Shown here: positions 1 to 11,179 of the stretch, one piece after another
How positions within the stretch are numbered: the first letter of the stretch is position 1
Layout: each line of letters starts with the position of its first letter
Origin: Callorhinus ursinus
Taxonomy: Eukaryota; Chordata; Mammalia; Carnivora; Otariidae
DNA length: 64,000 bases
Reading direction: 5' to 3'
Assembly: GCF_003265705.1 (NCBI RefSeq)
Contig: NW_020312894.1
Span: 4,103,423-4,167,422, forward strand
The notes under the pieces: generated by a model
Told to the model about the DNA's origin: nothing
The model's input: only the letters and a program-made list of their open reading frames with translations
Database searches by the model: none
Made by a program: the position numbers and the translations under genes

Positions 1-1740
1 GCAAGGGGTCACTGCTCTGTCAGGTTTTGCCAACTGCCTGAAGTCCAAGTTTCTTTAATCTCTCACTGGGAGCAGGTCAGTTATGAAAAAATCTGGACTG
101 ACCCAAGCACAAAGACTCCCTCTAGTTTGAATCTGAAGTGTTTGTCCATGCAGGCCATTCTGGACCCATGCTCCCAAGCCGCTGCCACCCAGTGGTGCCA
201 CCCCCAGGGGATCCAGGAGGCCCAGCGCTGGTCCACGGTACTACAGGCTGGGTCATACCTTTCCTCACAACCTGGAGCCTCCATAGTGCCTTTCACGAAA
301 TGAGTAAATCAACACAGGGAATGGAAATGACTGGATGTAATGTGGACCTTTCCCTTCAGCTCTACAGCTGAAATAAATAATGAAATTCTTGTGATTATAC
401 TTGACATTTTAGACATTGCAGTTATATAAAATTTTGCTGCCCTGTCTTAAAAAGTTCCAATCCTATAACCAAGCATACCTAAGCTATTGAAACAATTGGA
501 AAAGAACACCAAGGTCAAAGGAGAATGAAGTATGAACACCATGCATGGGTCAACTATACCTTGGGAGCAGAGTGATGCTGCAACAGGGCATCCAAGTACG
601 ATCTTTCAACACATGCTTACTCAGAGAGCAGAGGACCTGCCAGTGGAGCCGGAGTCCACAAGCTTACTTCGAGTTCTGTCAAGAGAGCGATCTGCCAATC
701 CCATTTACCTGCATGAACCTCTAGCTCCTTTCTAGAAGGAGAAGGGATCCCAAAGTCTGTCTGCCCATCGAGGCCTCTGAAAGACCAGGTGTCCCAAGCC
801 AACGAAGCTTCAGTGTGGCTGAGGCTGGTCACAGGGTGACCAATAGTGACTGCTTTGGCATCTGGTTCAGGGACCATATATATGACCAGTGGTTGGTGTA
901 GAATGTTCTAGATGCCCAAGGTGGAAGGGATCTGAGGCCTCAAAAATGTGGGAGTTTACCTATAAAGGCCACTTGGTAAATATTGATTTGGTAGAGGATA
1001 CTAACAAGCCATTAAAATGGAAACTTTCTTCCTTCAGTTTCAATTTGGTAGACTTGACATATTGAAGTGAATATCTGACTGATGGCCACGTGCAGAGCTC
1101 ACGAAGGATGTGGCTAAGTGCAGATTCCAGCCATCTTGGACACTGCGGTCAGATTAAGGATACAGGCTTACATTCGGAGATTCGGCATTGGGAGGAAAGT
1201 TGCCCTGGGAAGAGCTGTTGCCATTCTGGGGGTCCTCTCCCCTCTGCTTCTCGAAGGTAGGGATTGCTGCCTATTGAGGCGAGGCCCCTGTGGAACTGCA
1301 CAGACTCGGCCTTGTGGGGGGTGGACAGCAACCCAGTCCTCCCTGGGGAAGCTCAAGGGTGGCCAAGCCACCAGGCTGGGGAGGGGAGGGCAGAGAGCAT
1401 GAGCTGCTGCCCTGCTGGGAGAGTAGCTGTCTCCCCACCACTGAGGTAAGAGTCTGGGAATCAGGGCACCAGATGCAGAATCCATGGAAAGAAGGAAGGA
1501 ATTTGGGCCTGGGATCCAACAGTGTCCTTTGCCAGGAGCTCTGCCCTGACAGGCAGCACGCGTCTGCTTGGGGTGGACTGCCAGAAAGTCCTTGGCTGTG
1601 GGAGATCAGGAGCAGGGGGCCCTGGCACAGCACGCTCACCCTCACCTCTGACTTTGGGTCACAAGAGCGGCTCCCGAGGATGCTAACAGTCCCCAGGAGA
1701 GAGACAGGTGTTGGGTAGTCAAAACACACTCCATCAGCGT
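1..1740. other. unique sequence, nothing recognised
   Basis: Mixed-composition DNA. Open frames on both strands are short, overlap each other and show no family-like protein sequence. No SINE, L1 or LTR landmark was seen, and no exon could be supported. Confidence 0.6.
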
Positions 1741-1764
1741 TTCAGATGCTGTGACCCAATGATA

Positions 1765-1915
1765 GCCCGTGCATACGTGTATGGACATATGCATGTATGT
1801 AATATACAAATATGTATCATATATATCTATGTCATATTATGAGATAGATACACAAAAATATACAGCCAATCTAGCGTGCATGCACGCGTGTATGTGTGTG
1901 TGCACATACACACGG
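1765..1915. repeat. alternating purine-pyrimidine tract (TA/TG/CA-rich)
   Basis: An imperfect run of ATGTAT, ATATAT and GTGTGTGCAC-type alternation, ending in a GCATGCACGCG/TGTGTGTG stretch. This composition is typical of a decayed dinucleotide microsatellite and is favourable for Z-DNA. Confidence 0.6.
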
Positions 1916-2375
1916 GCTTTCAGGTTGGTCACATGATCAAAAGTACTTAGATCCTTAGGCATTTCTCTCTTCTGAATCAATTGCCCATGTATTCCCCTCG
2001 TGGGAGAGGAAAAGTAATTTTCCCTCTATCCTTCTGAGTTCTTGGGTGAGACCATTTGCCACAAAAGATAGGCAGCAAGAGAAAGACAAGGATGGCTTTA
2101 TCAATGCATCTACCTCTATGGAGACAGGGGAGGTGCCCAGGAACAGGCGTGGAACTCTCCAAGGTGGCGCAAGCCACCACCTTGAACACCACCTTCAGCT
2201 GAAGACAATAGAAGGATGCTGGGAATGGGGTAGGGGAAAGTAAGAGGGGCCCAGGAAAACCAGATGACAGAGGAAACTTGTGATGCAGAGTGAAGTCCTG
2301 CACCTCTTCCTTGGATAAGGGTTTCTTGGGATTTAATCATCTTTCTCCTCTTGGTGTGGAGACGGAGACACACAC
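1916..2375. other. unique sequence, nothing recognised
   Basis: No repeat or coding signal was recognised between the alternating tract and the RPL38 retrocopy. Confidence 0.5.
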
Positions 2376-2382
2376 AGAGATT
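2376..2382. repeat. target-site duplication, 3' side of RPL38 retrocopy
   Basis: AGAGATT precedes the T-run and is repeated at 2566-2572 next to the truncated 5' end. Extending to 10 bp (AGAGATTGTT against AGAGATTTTT) gives one mismatch. Seven bases is short, so the call rests mainly on its exact position at both ends. Confidence 0.55.
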
Positions 2383-2386
2383 GTTG

Positions 2387-3149
<763 letters not shown>

Positions 3150-3150
<1 letters not shown>

Positions 3151-4430
3151 AAGACCCTGGATGTATAGATACATAGCATTGCATTTAACTATTTATTTGG
3201 AAATAATTATCAGCTCTCAGAAAGTTACAAAGATTATAGAGGTGATGCTGTGTATGCTTCACCCAGTTCTAGCCAAAGGCAACGGCTTATATAATATGAT
3301 GGCAAAACTAGAAAATGGACTTGGGTATAAGCCACAAACCGTATTGAGATTTTGTCTTACATGCACTTGTGTGTGTGTTTAGGTCTGTGCAATTTTACCA
3401 CATGTGTAGGTTGATGTGATTGCCACAGTCAAGCACAGAACTCTTCCACCTCTTTGAAGATCTCTTCTGTGCTGTCGCTTTATAACCACATCCATGCCCA
3501 CACAGCACTAGTCTGTTCTCCATCCTACAAGATCCTGTGCTCAAGAATGGCCACCAAGTGGAATCCTAGTGCATATAGCCTTTGGAGACTGGCTTCTCAC
3601 ACTATGCATTCTGCCCCTGAGATCCATGGGAGTTACTGCGTGTATAGATAGTCCACTTCTTTTTATTGCTGGGTAGCGTTCTATGATACGGTATATACCA
3701 CTTTGTCTGACCATTCACCCGCTGAGGGACATTTGAGTTGTTTCCAGCATCTGGCTGTTGTAAACCAAGCTGCCTGTGAACACTCATGTCCAGATTTGTG
3801 TATGGACAGAGTTCTCATTTCTCTGGGCTATATGGTCAGGAATGTGATTCCTGGGTCATCCACTAAGCTTCGATTTTGAAGAAACTGCCAAACTGTTTTC
3901 CAGGTTCTGTCCATTTCCATTTCCCACAGCAATGGATAAAAGATCCAGTTTCTCTGCATCCATGACAGCATGTGGTATTTTCGTAACTTTCACTTTTAGC
4001 TATTCCCATAGATGTGCAAGAATTTTTCATCGTGGGTATAGTTTGCATTTCCCAAATGTGTGATGATGTTAAACATATTTTAATGTGCTTATCTGCCATC
4101 CATACATCCTCTGTGGTGAACCGTCTGTCTTTTGTCCATTTTTGAATTGAATTATCTGTATTTTTGACTGTCAAGTTTTGAGAATTCTTTATTGGAGTCC
4201 TTTGTCAGATATATATGTTTTACAAATATTTTCTCCCTGTCTGTATCTTGAATTTTCATCGTCTTAAGAGAGTCTTCTGTAGGGTTAGAGTTTTAAATTT
4301 GATGAAGTCTAATTTACCAAAATGTTTCTTCTGGTTATCCATGATTGACCATAATGTCAAAGATTACTCCTTTCCTAGTCCTTTGACAAGAGACGGCAAG
4401 TTACTTCTTGGGCTCTTTTTTTTTTTTTCT
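3150..4430 (-). mobile_element. ancient L1 fragment (L1M-type 3' region), antisense
   Basis: The plus strand resembles the reverse complement of old mammalian L1 3' sequence. Recognisable stretches include TTTTATTGCTGGGTAGCGTTC (about 3661), the invariant-looking GAAACTGCCAAACTGTTTTCC (about 3880) and TTTAAATTTGATGAAGTC near 4295. It is heavily diverged with many indels and no open frame, so it long predates the L1 at 17.9-22.8 kb. The exact subfamily is not assigned. Confidence 0.8.
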
Positions 4431-5420
4431 GGTCTGTGTCTGTGAGGATTTCAGGATTGCACACTTGTCCCGTGCGTCACTCAGTAGAAATAGGAAATAA
4501 ACGACGAACCTGGGACACTCACCACTCTGCTGCCTCCTGAGGCCCAGTTCCCTGGCCAGTAATGCTGTTTTTTACACCATTCAGTGACATGCTTATTTTA
4601 TATATCACATCGGTGAATTTTAGCTGTACTTAGGGTGAAGGGATCAAGGAGACGTTTGTCTGTTCCACCTTGTCTGGAACCAAAGGTTGGCTTATGGTAT
4701 TTTGATTCTTCTGTTGTGTCCTCATAGTTTCCATTCTCGAAATACTTGGACAACATTTTATAAATGCAAATGTTTGAAACAAATCATGTCAACATTGTGA
4801 TTTTGTGGAGAAAGTATTTTCTGAAACAAATCTGGTTAGATCCCTTTAAAATAAAAATAGAAACACTTGAACTATTTAGCTGTTGTGCAGAAATTTGGTC
4901 ACTTAAAATATTTAGCTGTTGTGCAGAAATTTGATCAAAGAATTATTTAGCAAAATTGTTTTCATCAAGATTAATTCTCTCTCAAGTAATGTTTGCAGTC
5001 AAATTTGCAGCTAGGATTCACAGATCAGAATTTTTGTCCAAATATATCTATCTACCTATATATCTATATATATTTTTTGCTAATTTTAGCTTTTGCCAGG
5101 GTATACTTTCTATTTGCAGTCATCATATTTTTTCAATTTCAATATTTTCTAGATCGTTTTTACAGACTTCGGTCTGCCAAAAGATCTCAATTCTTCTGAC
5201 AGCTTCACTGAATATGTTTTAGCCACTGTCACTTTTATTTCGTGCTGATTTGTTTCTGCCGTAAGAATCCTCATGAACTGAATGAAGTATTGGCCTCTTA
5301 TGCTTATTTCTTATTGGATGCTTGAGAAAATTATTTCCCCCAAATATTCCAGAATGGTTTGACTGTCCAGAATGGACAGTGTTTTATTTTGTTTTGTTTT
5401 CACTGTCTAAATAAACATAA
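4431..5420. other. AT-rich unique sequence with a short tandem duplication
   Basis: No gene or named repeat was seen apart from the duplication at 4873-4937 and a TATC/TATA-rich patch near 5042-5075. Confidence 0.5.
4873..4937 (+). repeat. two-copy tandem duplication, 36-bp period
   Basis: A 29-bp unit beginning TATTTAGCTGTTGTGCAG occurs at 4873-4901 and again at 4909-4937 with one mismatch (GGTCA against GATCA) and a 7-bp linker. This is a local slippage or unequal-exchange product. Confidence 0.85.
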
Positions 5421-7650
5421 ACCCAGCCTGTATCCTCGGCACCTACAGGAAACCAGTGCCCCCTGCCACACCTCTGGGCTTCACCCTGGGCAGGATGACC
5501 CAGGTCTGCGTGGGGGGGGGGGCAGTGGGCTCAAGGAAAGGCCAGCCTGGGGGACACCCTGCTACCCTCACCCTGGAGGGAGGAGAAGCTCAGGTGGGGG
5601 AAGGGGCTGGTCTCTAACCAGTGAGGAAGGGCCTAGAAGGGGTGTGGGTATGGCAGGTGTCAGGGGAGGACATGAGCAGGTGAGCCCGGGGTACTGGACT
5701 AATGGGGGCACCTCTGACAACATGGGGAATTCCAAACTTGTGCGATCACCTTTTCCTTAAACTCCCAGCCTCCTGTCCCATGGTGTCCTCTCGAGTCATG
5801 CACGCTCCACCACAGGTGCATCCTGTCATCACACTGCGGCCCTGTCACGGCGTGTGTCACTCAGAGGGGGGTTGCTCCGTGTCCCTCTCATCCAGACAGC
5901 CCCTTCATCCAGGAAGCAAACCGCCTCTGATGGCAGTGGCTTCAGAAGAGCAAGCCCTGCTTGCCAGGAACAATGTCTCCTATTGACATTTTCCTGGCAG
6001 AGCCTCCGCGGTTGTCGGCGGGGCTCCCTGGCGGGGCCCGTGGGCTGGCAGCAGAGGACCCCTCTGACATGTGCTTGCTGGGAGGAGGCCCCTCTTCCAG
6101 GGTGACAAGGTCTGAGGAAGAGGAGGGGTTCCACTGTGGCGGGCAGGGTTCCCGCAGGACGCACGGCTCAGCTGTCCTCCCGCCTTCCCTGTGCCAAAGC
6201 AGCGCGGGGCCAACTCAGCCAGAAGAACCCAGAGGTTCCAAAGGCCAGAGCTCTCTGGAGGAAGGGTTCTTCCTTGCTGGTGTTTCTCGCTCACGCAGTG
6301 ACCGGAGTTGCTGGAGACAGAGGAGGCGAGGCAAGTGGTGTAAACCAGCCACTCTAGAGCTCGCTTCTCAAGGCCCCATTGTGAAAGCGAATTCCAGCCC
6401 CCCTCCAGCTGCAGGCTTAGGGGTTCCTTGCTGCGCTAAATGCCTTCAGGGCCCGCAGGTGATGCTGTGATGCTCAGCTTTCCTGCACTTGAATAGAAGG
6501 CAAAGGGCAGACTTCTCCTTGGGCTCCTCTGACTCCTGGCCAGCACCACGCCCCCGTGCCCCTCAACATCTCCGGCCAGGTCTGGCTCTGCTCACCTCCT
6601 AGGCCCCAACACAGGCCGCAGATCCCCTTCTCTCCCTCTACACCCTGCCCTTAGGGAGCCTTCTACTGCCCCCTCTCGAGGGAGACCCATGTCTGGTCCT
6701 GGGCTCTGGATGCAGATATCCCCCAGCCCTTGCCTCAGATGGTCTGTGGGTACCCCACGTTCAGTTCCCAAGGTCCTGCCTAGGACTCCTTCCCACTAGC
6801 CCATTATATCCCCAGAAATCCTGTCCCTCTGAGGCTCTCCTCTCTCTGGGCCATGGAGAGCATGGGCCCCGCATCCCTCAAAGCAGAAATCTCTCCATGG
6901 GTTCTCCCTCTGAGCCTTCTCAGGTTGGGTCTCCTGCCCAGGCCGGCAGCCCGGGCTTTAGTGACTTGCCCTTTTCTTACTTGGTTTTCTCTTCCTTCTG
7001 GGCCTTTCCCTGCTGCTGCACCTGGTTTCCCTCCTCCCTCTATCAGAGGGAGAGTCCCTAGACACATATCTGAACGTGCAACCACCACATTGCCTTAGTC
7101 CTTGGTGGCTCCCCACTGCCCAGGGGGGGAGTCCTGGAGGGTGAAGTTCTAACTGCCAAGTCTGACCACGGTCACCCAAGGGTCACCAGCTGTTCACCCT
7201 CCTTGAGACTCCTTTGCTTTCCATTCAAAAACACTCTGGACTTGAATCTTCCCTGAAGTCTGGCTCCCTCCCTGAGGACCTCCGGGGGCCCCGGGGTACT
7301 GACACCTCCCGTGCTTTGGTCCCTGCCCCCCACAGACCACCCCGAGTCTCACACTTCCTGCTGATGCAGGTGCGGATGCGTACACACCAGCCCTGGAGGT
7401 ACACGAGTGTTAGGGCACAGTGTTCGGCTTACTTGGCTGGAGCTTTCGCGACGACTTAGAGGCAAGATGACTCTGAAAGGAGGGGAAAAAAAAGCAAACT
7501 TGAGATTGCACGCAGGATCTCAGTGCTCCGGGGCTACCCATTCAGCGATGCCCTGCGCTGGGGCACCCCCAACAGGGCCGTGGCGACCGTGACCGCAGGC
7601 TGGCAGCGGGCCCAGAGCAAAGCAATCAGGCCCCGAGTTCGCATCCCGAA
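5421..7650. other. GC-rich sequence, partly L2-like (about 6530-7260)
   Basis: This block is markedly GC-richer than its surroundings and includes an 11-G run (5512-5522) and a small CpG-rich patch near 6006-6060. Between about 6530 and 7260 the pyrimidine-rich text with phrases like GGTGGCTCCCCACTGCCC is reminiscent of sense-strand L2, but the match is weak. The longest open frames (up to 169 codons) look like GC-driven chance frames on both strands. Confidence 0.4.
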
Positions 7651-8166
7651 CTCATGTGGGGTGGGGGTAGTTCTGGGTCCTCCCCCAAAGCAGTGTGAAT
7701 GGCTCTTTGCGTCCCTTCTTTCAGTGAAGTGCATCCAAAATTTTGTAACATGGAAGGATGATGATTTGTACATAAAAGCTATTTCTCCTTGAGCAGATTT
7801 TAAAAAAGTCGAATTTCGAAATTCCAGTGTGTGCGTGTGTGGGAGGCGAAGGGCTGGGAGAGAAGGGACAGAGTCGGCTGCAGGGTTTATAGGAAAGCAG
7901 AGGGGCCCTAAAATATGCATATATTTTTTGCTTTGTTTTCAAATACAGTACAAAATGATTTTAAGTGTACTAATTTGAGCGCACTTTCCCTGAATTTAAG
8001 GGAACTTATACTACGGTTGTGCCAGACTATTCAACAAATGTCTCAGGCTATTTGGTTTCTGTTTCTGATTTTTTGAGCTCTAACTGGTTCATTCATATTA
8101 GGGAACAAAGCATCCATATTTTAAGACTGATTTATGAATATATCCTGCTACAAACCAATTTAGAAT
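7651..8166 (+). repeat. left arm of a nearly identical inverted duplication
   Basis: Three contiguous blocks are present: A 7651-7922, B 7926-7967 and C 7967-8166. The reverse complement of A lies at 9886-10158, of B at 9552-9593 and of C at 9681-9880. The only differences I found by eye across A and C are two substitutions and one 1-bp indel, so the arms are about 99% identical. Blocks B and B' are identical over 42 bp. No transposon ends, poly(A) or flanking direct repeats mark it as an insertion. Confidence 0.92.
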
Positions 8167-9680
8167 TGGTTGTGTGCAGTGTCCGTAACCTCCACTTCCT
8201 CACCTGAGAAATGGGAATAATCAGCCCCGACTTCTGCCGGGAGTTATGGAAACAAATGGGAAAGCAGAGGCAGCTGTACAAACACAGAAGTGGGGTGTGT
8301 GCTCCCCAGTTCCTGAAGGAGATGGAGCAGGGGTTGGGGGGGCAGGCCAGACCCTCCTTGCAGCCGCTGCAATCCAACCCTAAGACCACAATGTGTCTAA
8401 AACAGGAAGAATTTAGGAAATGCCTTTTCAATATGGTGAAGGAAAGAAGCAGGGCCCAGGGCAGCAGCTTCGGCTGAAAAGCACACTACCGAGTGGAAAC
8501 CACCATCGCAGGCCAGATGATAAATGTCTCTGGGGTTTCACAGCTTGGGGGGAGTCGATGTTGCTAGAACCCATAAAAGCCCACTTGACCTAGAGAACAA
8601 AGCCGTCCTGAGTGTGTGTGCTTCCGAGACCAGCCCTCTGGCCAGGCGCGCGGCTCACGGGTGCAAATGCACACACCCAGAGACTCTCCCAGGAAAGGGG
8701 CCCAGGGGACTCCGTGACCCCTTCGTCCTGTGGCTGCTGGAGTCAGAGCCCAGCTGGCAGGCGGCTGGGGCCGAGGGACAGAGACGAGATGCTGCCAACC
8801 GCAGCCGCACCCACGGACCCTGAGACCGAGGCCAAGGCTGTCGCAAGCTGTCATGTGCTCAGTGGCCTGCAGCACGGCCGCCGTGTGACCAAAGGGACCA
8901 GGTGCCCGACTGCTTTGTCAAAGCCTACCTAGTGCACCTGGCCGTGGAGAGAGCACCTCCCGGGGAGAGGAGAGGCACCTCCACGGGAGCCCCTGCTTTC
9001 CTCCCCAGCATCCTTGCTGGCCCACGGCTAAACGAAGGTGCTCCCTTACCTTTTTTTCCTCCAACTTCATTTAAATGAAGAATGTTGACTTGCTGCCAAA
9101 GTCCACAGGAACATTCTCAGCCAAGTTTAATAACAGGAAGATCAACTTTGACCCTGATGACTTCATGAGAGTCTCTTATAAACAGGCTTCCAGGCTCCAG
9201 ATATGGCCTCCTTCCTGCTGTGAATGTTTATTAGCAACCTGCCAAGGAGGTGGGAGCCGTTTCCCCGGGAGTGGCTCGGGACGTCTCCACGTGGGTCCCC
9301 GTGCCAGCCCAGAAGTGCCTCGGGTGGTGGGGGAAATGGTGCCACTGAGCCGTAGCCCTAGGGAAGCCGCCTTCCTCCTGGAGCTGGGAGCTGGGAGCAC
9401 CGCCCGCAAGGATGGGGCCGGTCTCTGTCTCCGCAGCTGAACGGGGGACCTGGAAGCCAAGAAGACAAACGGGGATAAAAATAGCAGGCTCAGGAATAGA
9501 GTTCATTAAGCATTCGATTGTCTTTGCCCCAAATTATATTCCTGGGAATTTCACTTAAAATCATTTTGTACTGTATTTGAAAACAAAGCAAAACAAAACA
9601 ACCAAACCTCAAACTCATCTCAACCGATTGCTCCTGGCAGATGTCAGTATTTTAATTCAGCATGGAGTGGAGGGTACTGA
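8167..9680. other. spacer between inverted arms
   Basis: Roughly 1.5 kb of single-copy DNA, GC-rich between about 8480 and 9050, with no recognised gene. Near its right end it contains B' (9552-9593) followed by an 87-bp segment (9594-9680) that has no counterpart in the left arm. Confidence 0.7.
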
Positions 9681-10158
9681 ATTCTAAATTGGTTTGTAGC
9701 AGGATATATTCATAAATCAGTCTTAAAATATGGATGCTTTGTTCCCTAATATGAATGAACCAGTTAGAGCTCAAAAAATCAGAAACAGAAACCAAATAGC
9801 TTGAGACATTTGTTGAATAGTCTGGCACAACCGTAGTATAAGTTCCCTTAAATTCAGGGAAAGTGCGCTCAAATTAGTACCCGGCATATGCATATTTTAG
9901 GGCCCCTCTGCTTTCCTATAAACCCTGCAGCCGACTCTGTCCCTTCTCTCCCAGCCCTTCGCCTCCCACACACGCACACACTGGAATTTCGAAATTCGAC
10001 TTTTTTAAAATCTGCTCAAGGAGAAATAGCTTTTATGTACAAATCATCATCCTTTCCATGTTACAAAATTTTGGATGCACTTCACTGAAAGAAGGGACGC
10101 AAAGAGCCACTCACACTGCTTTGGGGGAGGACCCAGAACTACCCCCACCCCACATGAG
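9681..10158 (-). repeat. right arm of the inverted duplication (rearranged order)
   Basis: C' (9681-9880, 200 bp) is followed by a 5-bp CCGGC filler and then A' (9886-10158). The 44 bp that separate A and C in the left arm are absent at this junction; the matching 42-bp block B' sits 88 bp upstream of C' instead. Both arms therefore encode the same short peptide-like frames on opposite strands, which is a consequence of the duplication and not evidence of a gene. Confidence 0.92.
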
Positions 10159-11040
10159 CCAATTGGTTCTAAGTCCACACCCTCTGCAGCTCTCCCTCTC
10201 CTCTTGGAGGACTTGCAGATGGGTGAAGCACCTCTCCAGCCTCCTCTGTTCCCACTGCTTGCCTTTTTCCATCTTTGTTCCGTACCGTAGAACTGCCATT
10301 CACCCTGCACTCCCTCCCCAGCCTGGAGGACAGATTCAAAGACTTCCTCTTCGAATTTGACCTAGCAAGAATGTATCTTGAACACTTAACACACATTCAT
10401 GTCTCCTTGGGGCAGTAATCCATTGCTGCCAAATACTAACCACATTCAAAGAAGGGCCAAGTTTCAAGTCCAAATCCATAGGCCTCTCTGAGCAATGAGG
10501 TAGGGGACTTGACAACTGGGTAAGTATTCTTTCCTCTTGAATTGAGAAGATGTTGAACCAGAGGCTGGCACTTGGCAGAACGAGAGGCCTCAGACATCTT
10601 CTGTCCTTGTGGGCTCCCTGCCATTTGACTTCTCTGGCCCTCTGTCTCCTCATCGGAAGGAGTGGAGTAGACATACCCATCAGACGCCCCTCCCAAGCTA
10701 GTTACAAAGACTGAAATAGTCTCATCTCTGCCCACTGTCCTTATTCTTCACAATATTATTGGAAACGATTTGAGAACAAATGGAAAATTTACTGACAATG
10801 ATTTCTGTTGAAACCAACTAAAGTCAGTCACAATGACCAACTCTCTGTGCAGAAACACCTAGCGTTGTCCTTCCCTCAAGGATCTTTCTACAGATGAGGC
10901 ACCCTCAAGCCTAACCTTATTGAAAATCTCAGTTTGGCCCACTACAGGAGAAGACCCCAGACTAGCCAACCATTAACCAGAACTTCTGCCATTGCATTTA
11001 AAGGCATCAGAATTCCCTAGAGCAGAGAGAGACCTTCAGT
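10159..11040. other. unique sequence, nothing recognised
   Basis: No recognisable repeat family or coding signal was seen between the right arm and the first MIR-like fragment. Confidence 0.45.
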
Positions 11041-11049
11041 CATAACCAG

Positions 11050-11165
11050 CCGGAAGCCTTCATTTATAGAGGTGCAGGCACAGAAGCCCAGAAAGTGGGC
11101 ACGGCTCACCCAAGGTCATGCAGCAGGTTAGTTGAAAAGGAGGGTGATAGTGAGAGGTCAGTCCA
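11050..11165 (-). repeat. MIR-like SINE fragment
   Basis: The order 'TTATAGAGGTGCAGGCACAGA ... CCAAGGTCATGCAGCAGGTTAGT' matches the antisense MIR core (oligo-T, AGATGAGG, GGCACAGAG, CAAGGTCACACAGC). It is old and degraded. Confidence 0.5.
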
Positions 11166-11179
11166 GCTCTAGAAGCACT

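Noticed and set aside
1271..1729. 152- and 142-codon frames on opposite strands
   Set aside because: They overlap each other almost completely and show no family-like sequence.
9075..9440. 121-codon frame starting MKNVDLLPKSTG
   Set aside because: The first part looks AT-rich and non-repetitive, but there is no recognisable domain, splice structure or promoter, and a 94-codon frame overlaps on the other strand. It was not supported as an exon.
7534..10088. Same 56-residue peptide-like frame on both strands (7534-7920 minus and 9888-10088 plus)
   Set aside because: It is a direct result of the inverted duplication. Low-complexity flanks and different ends argue against a duplicated gene.
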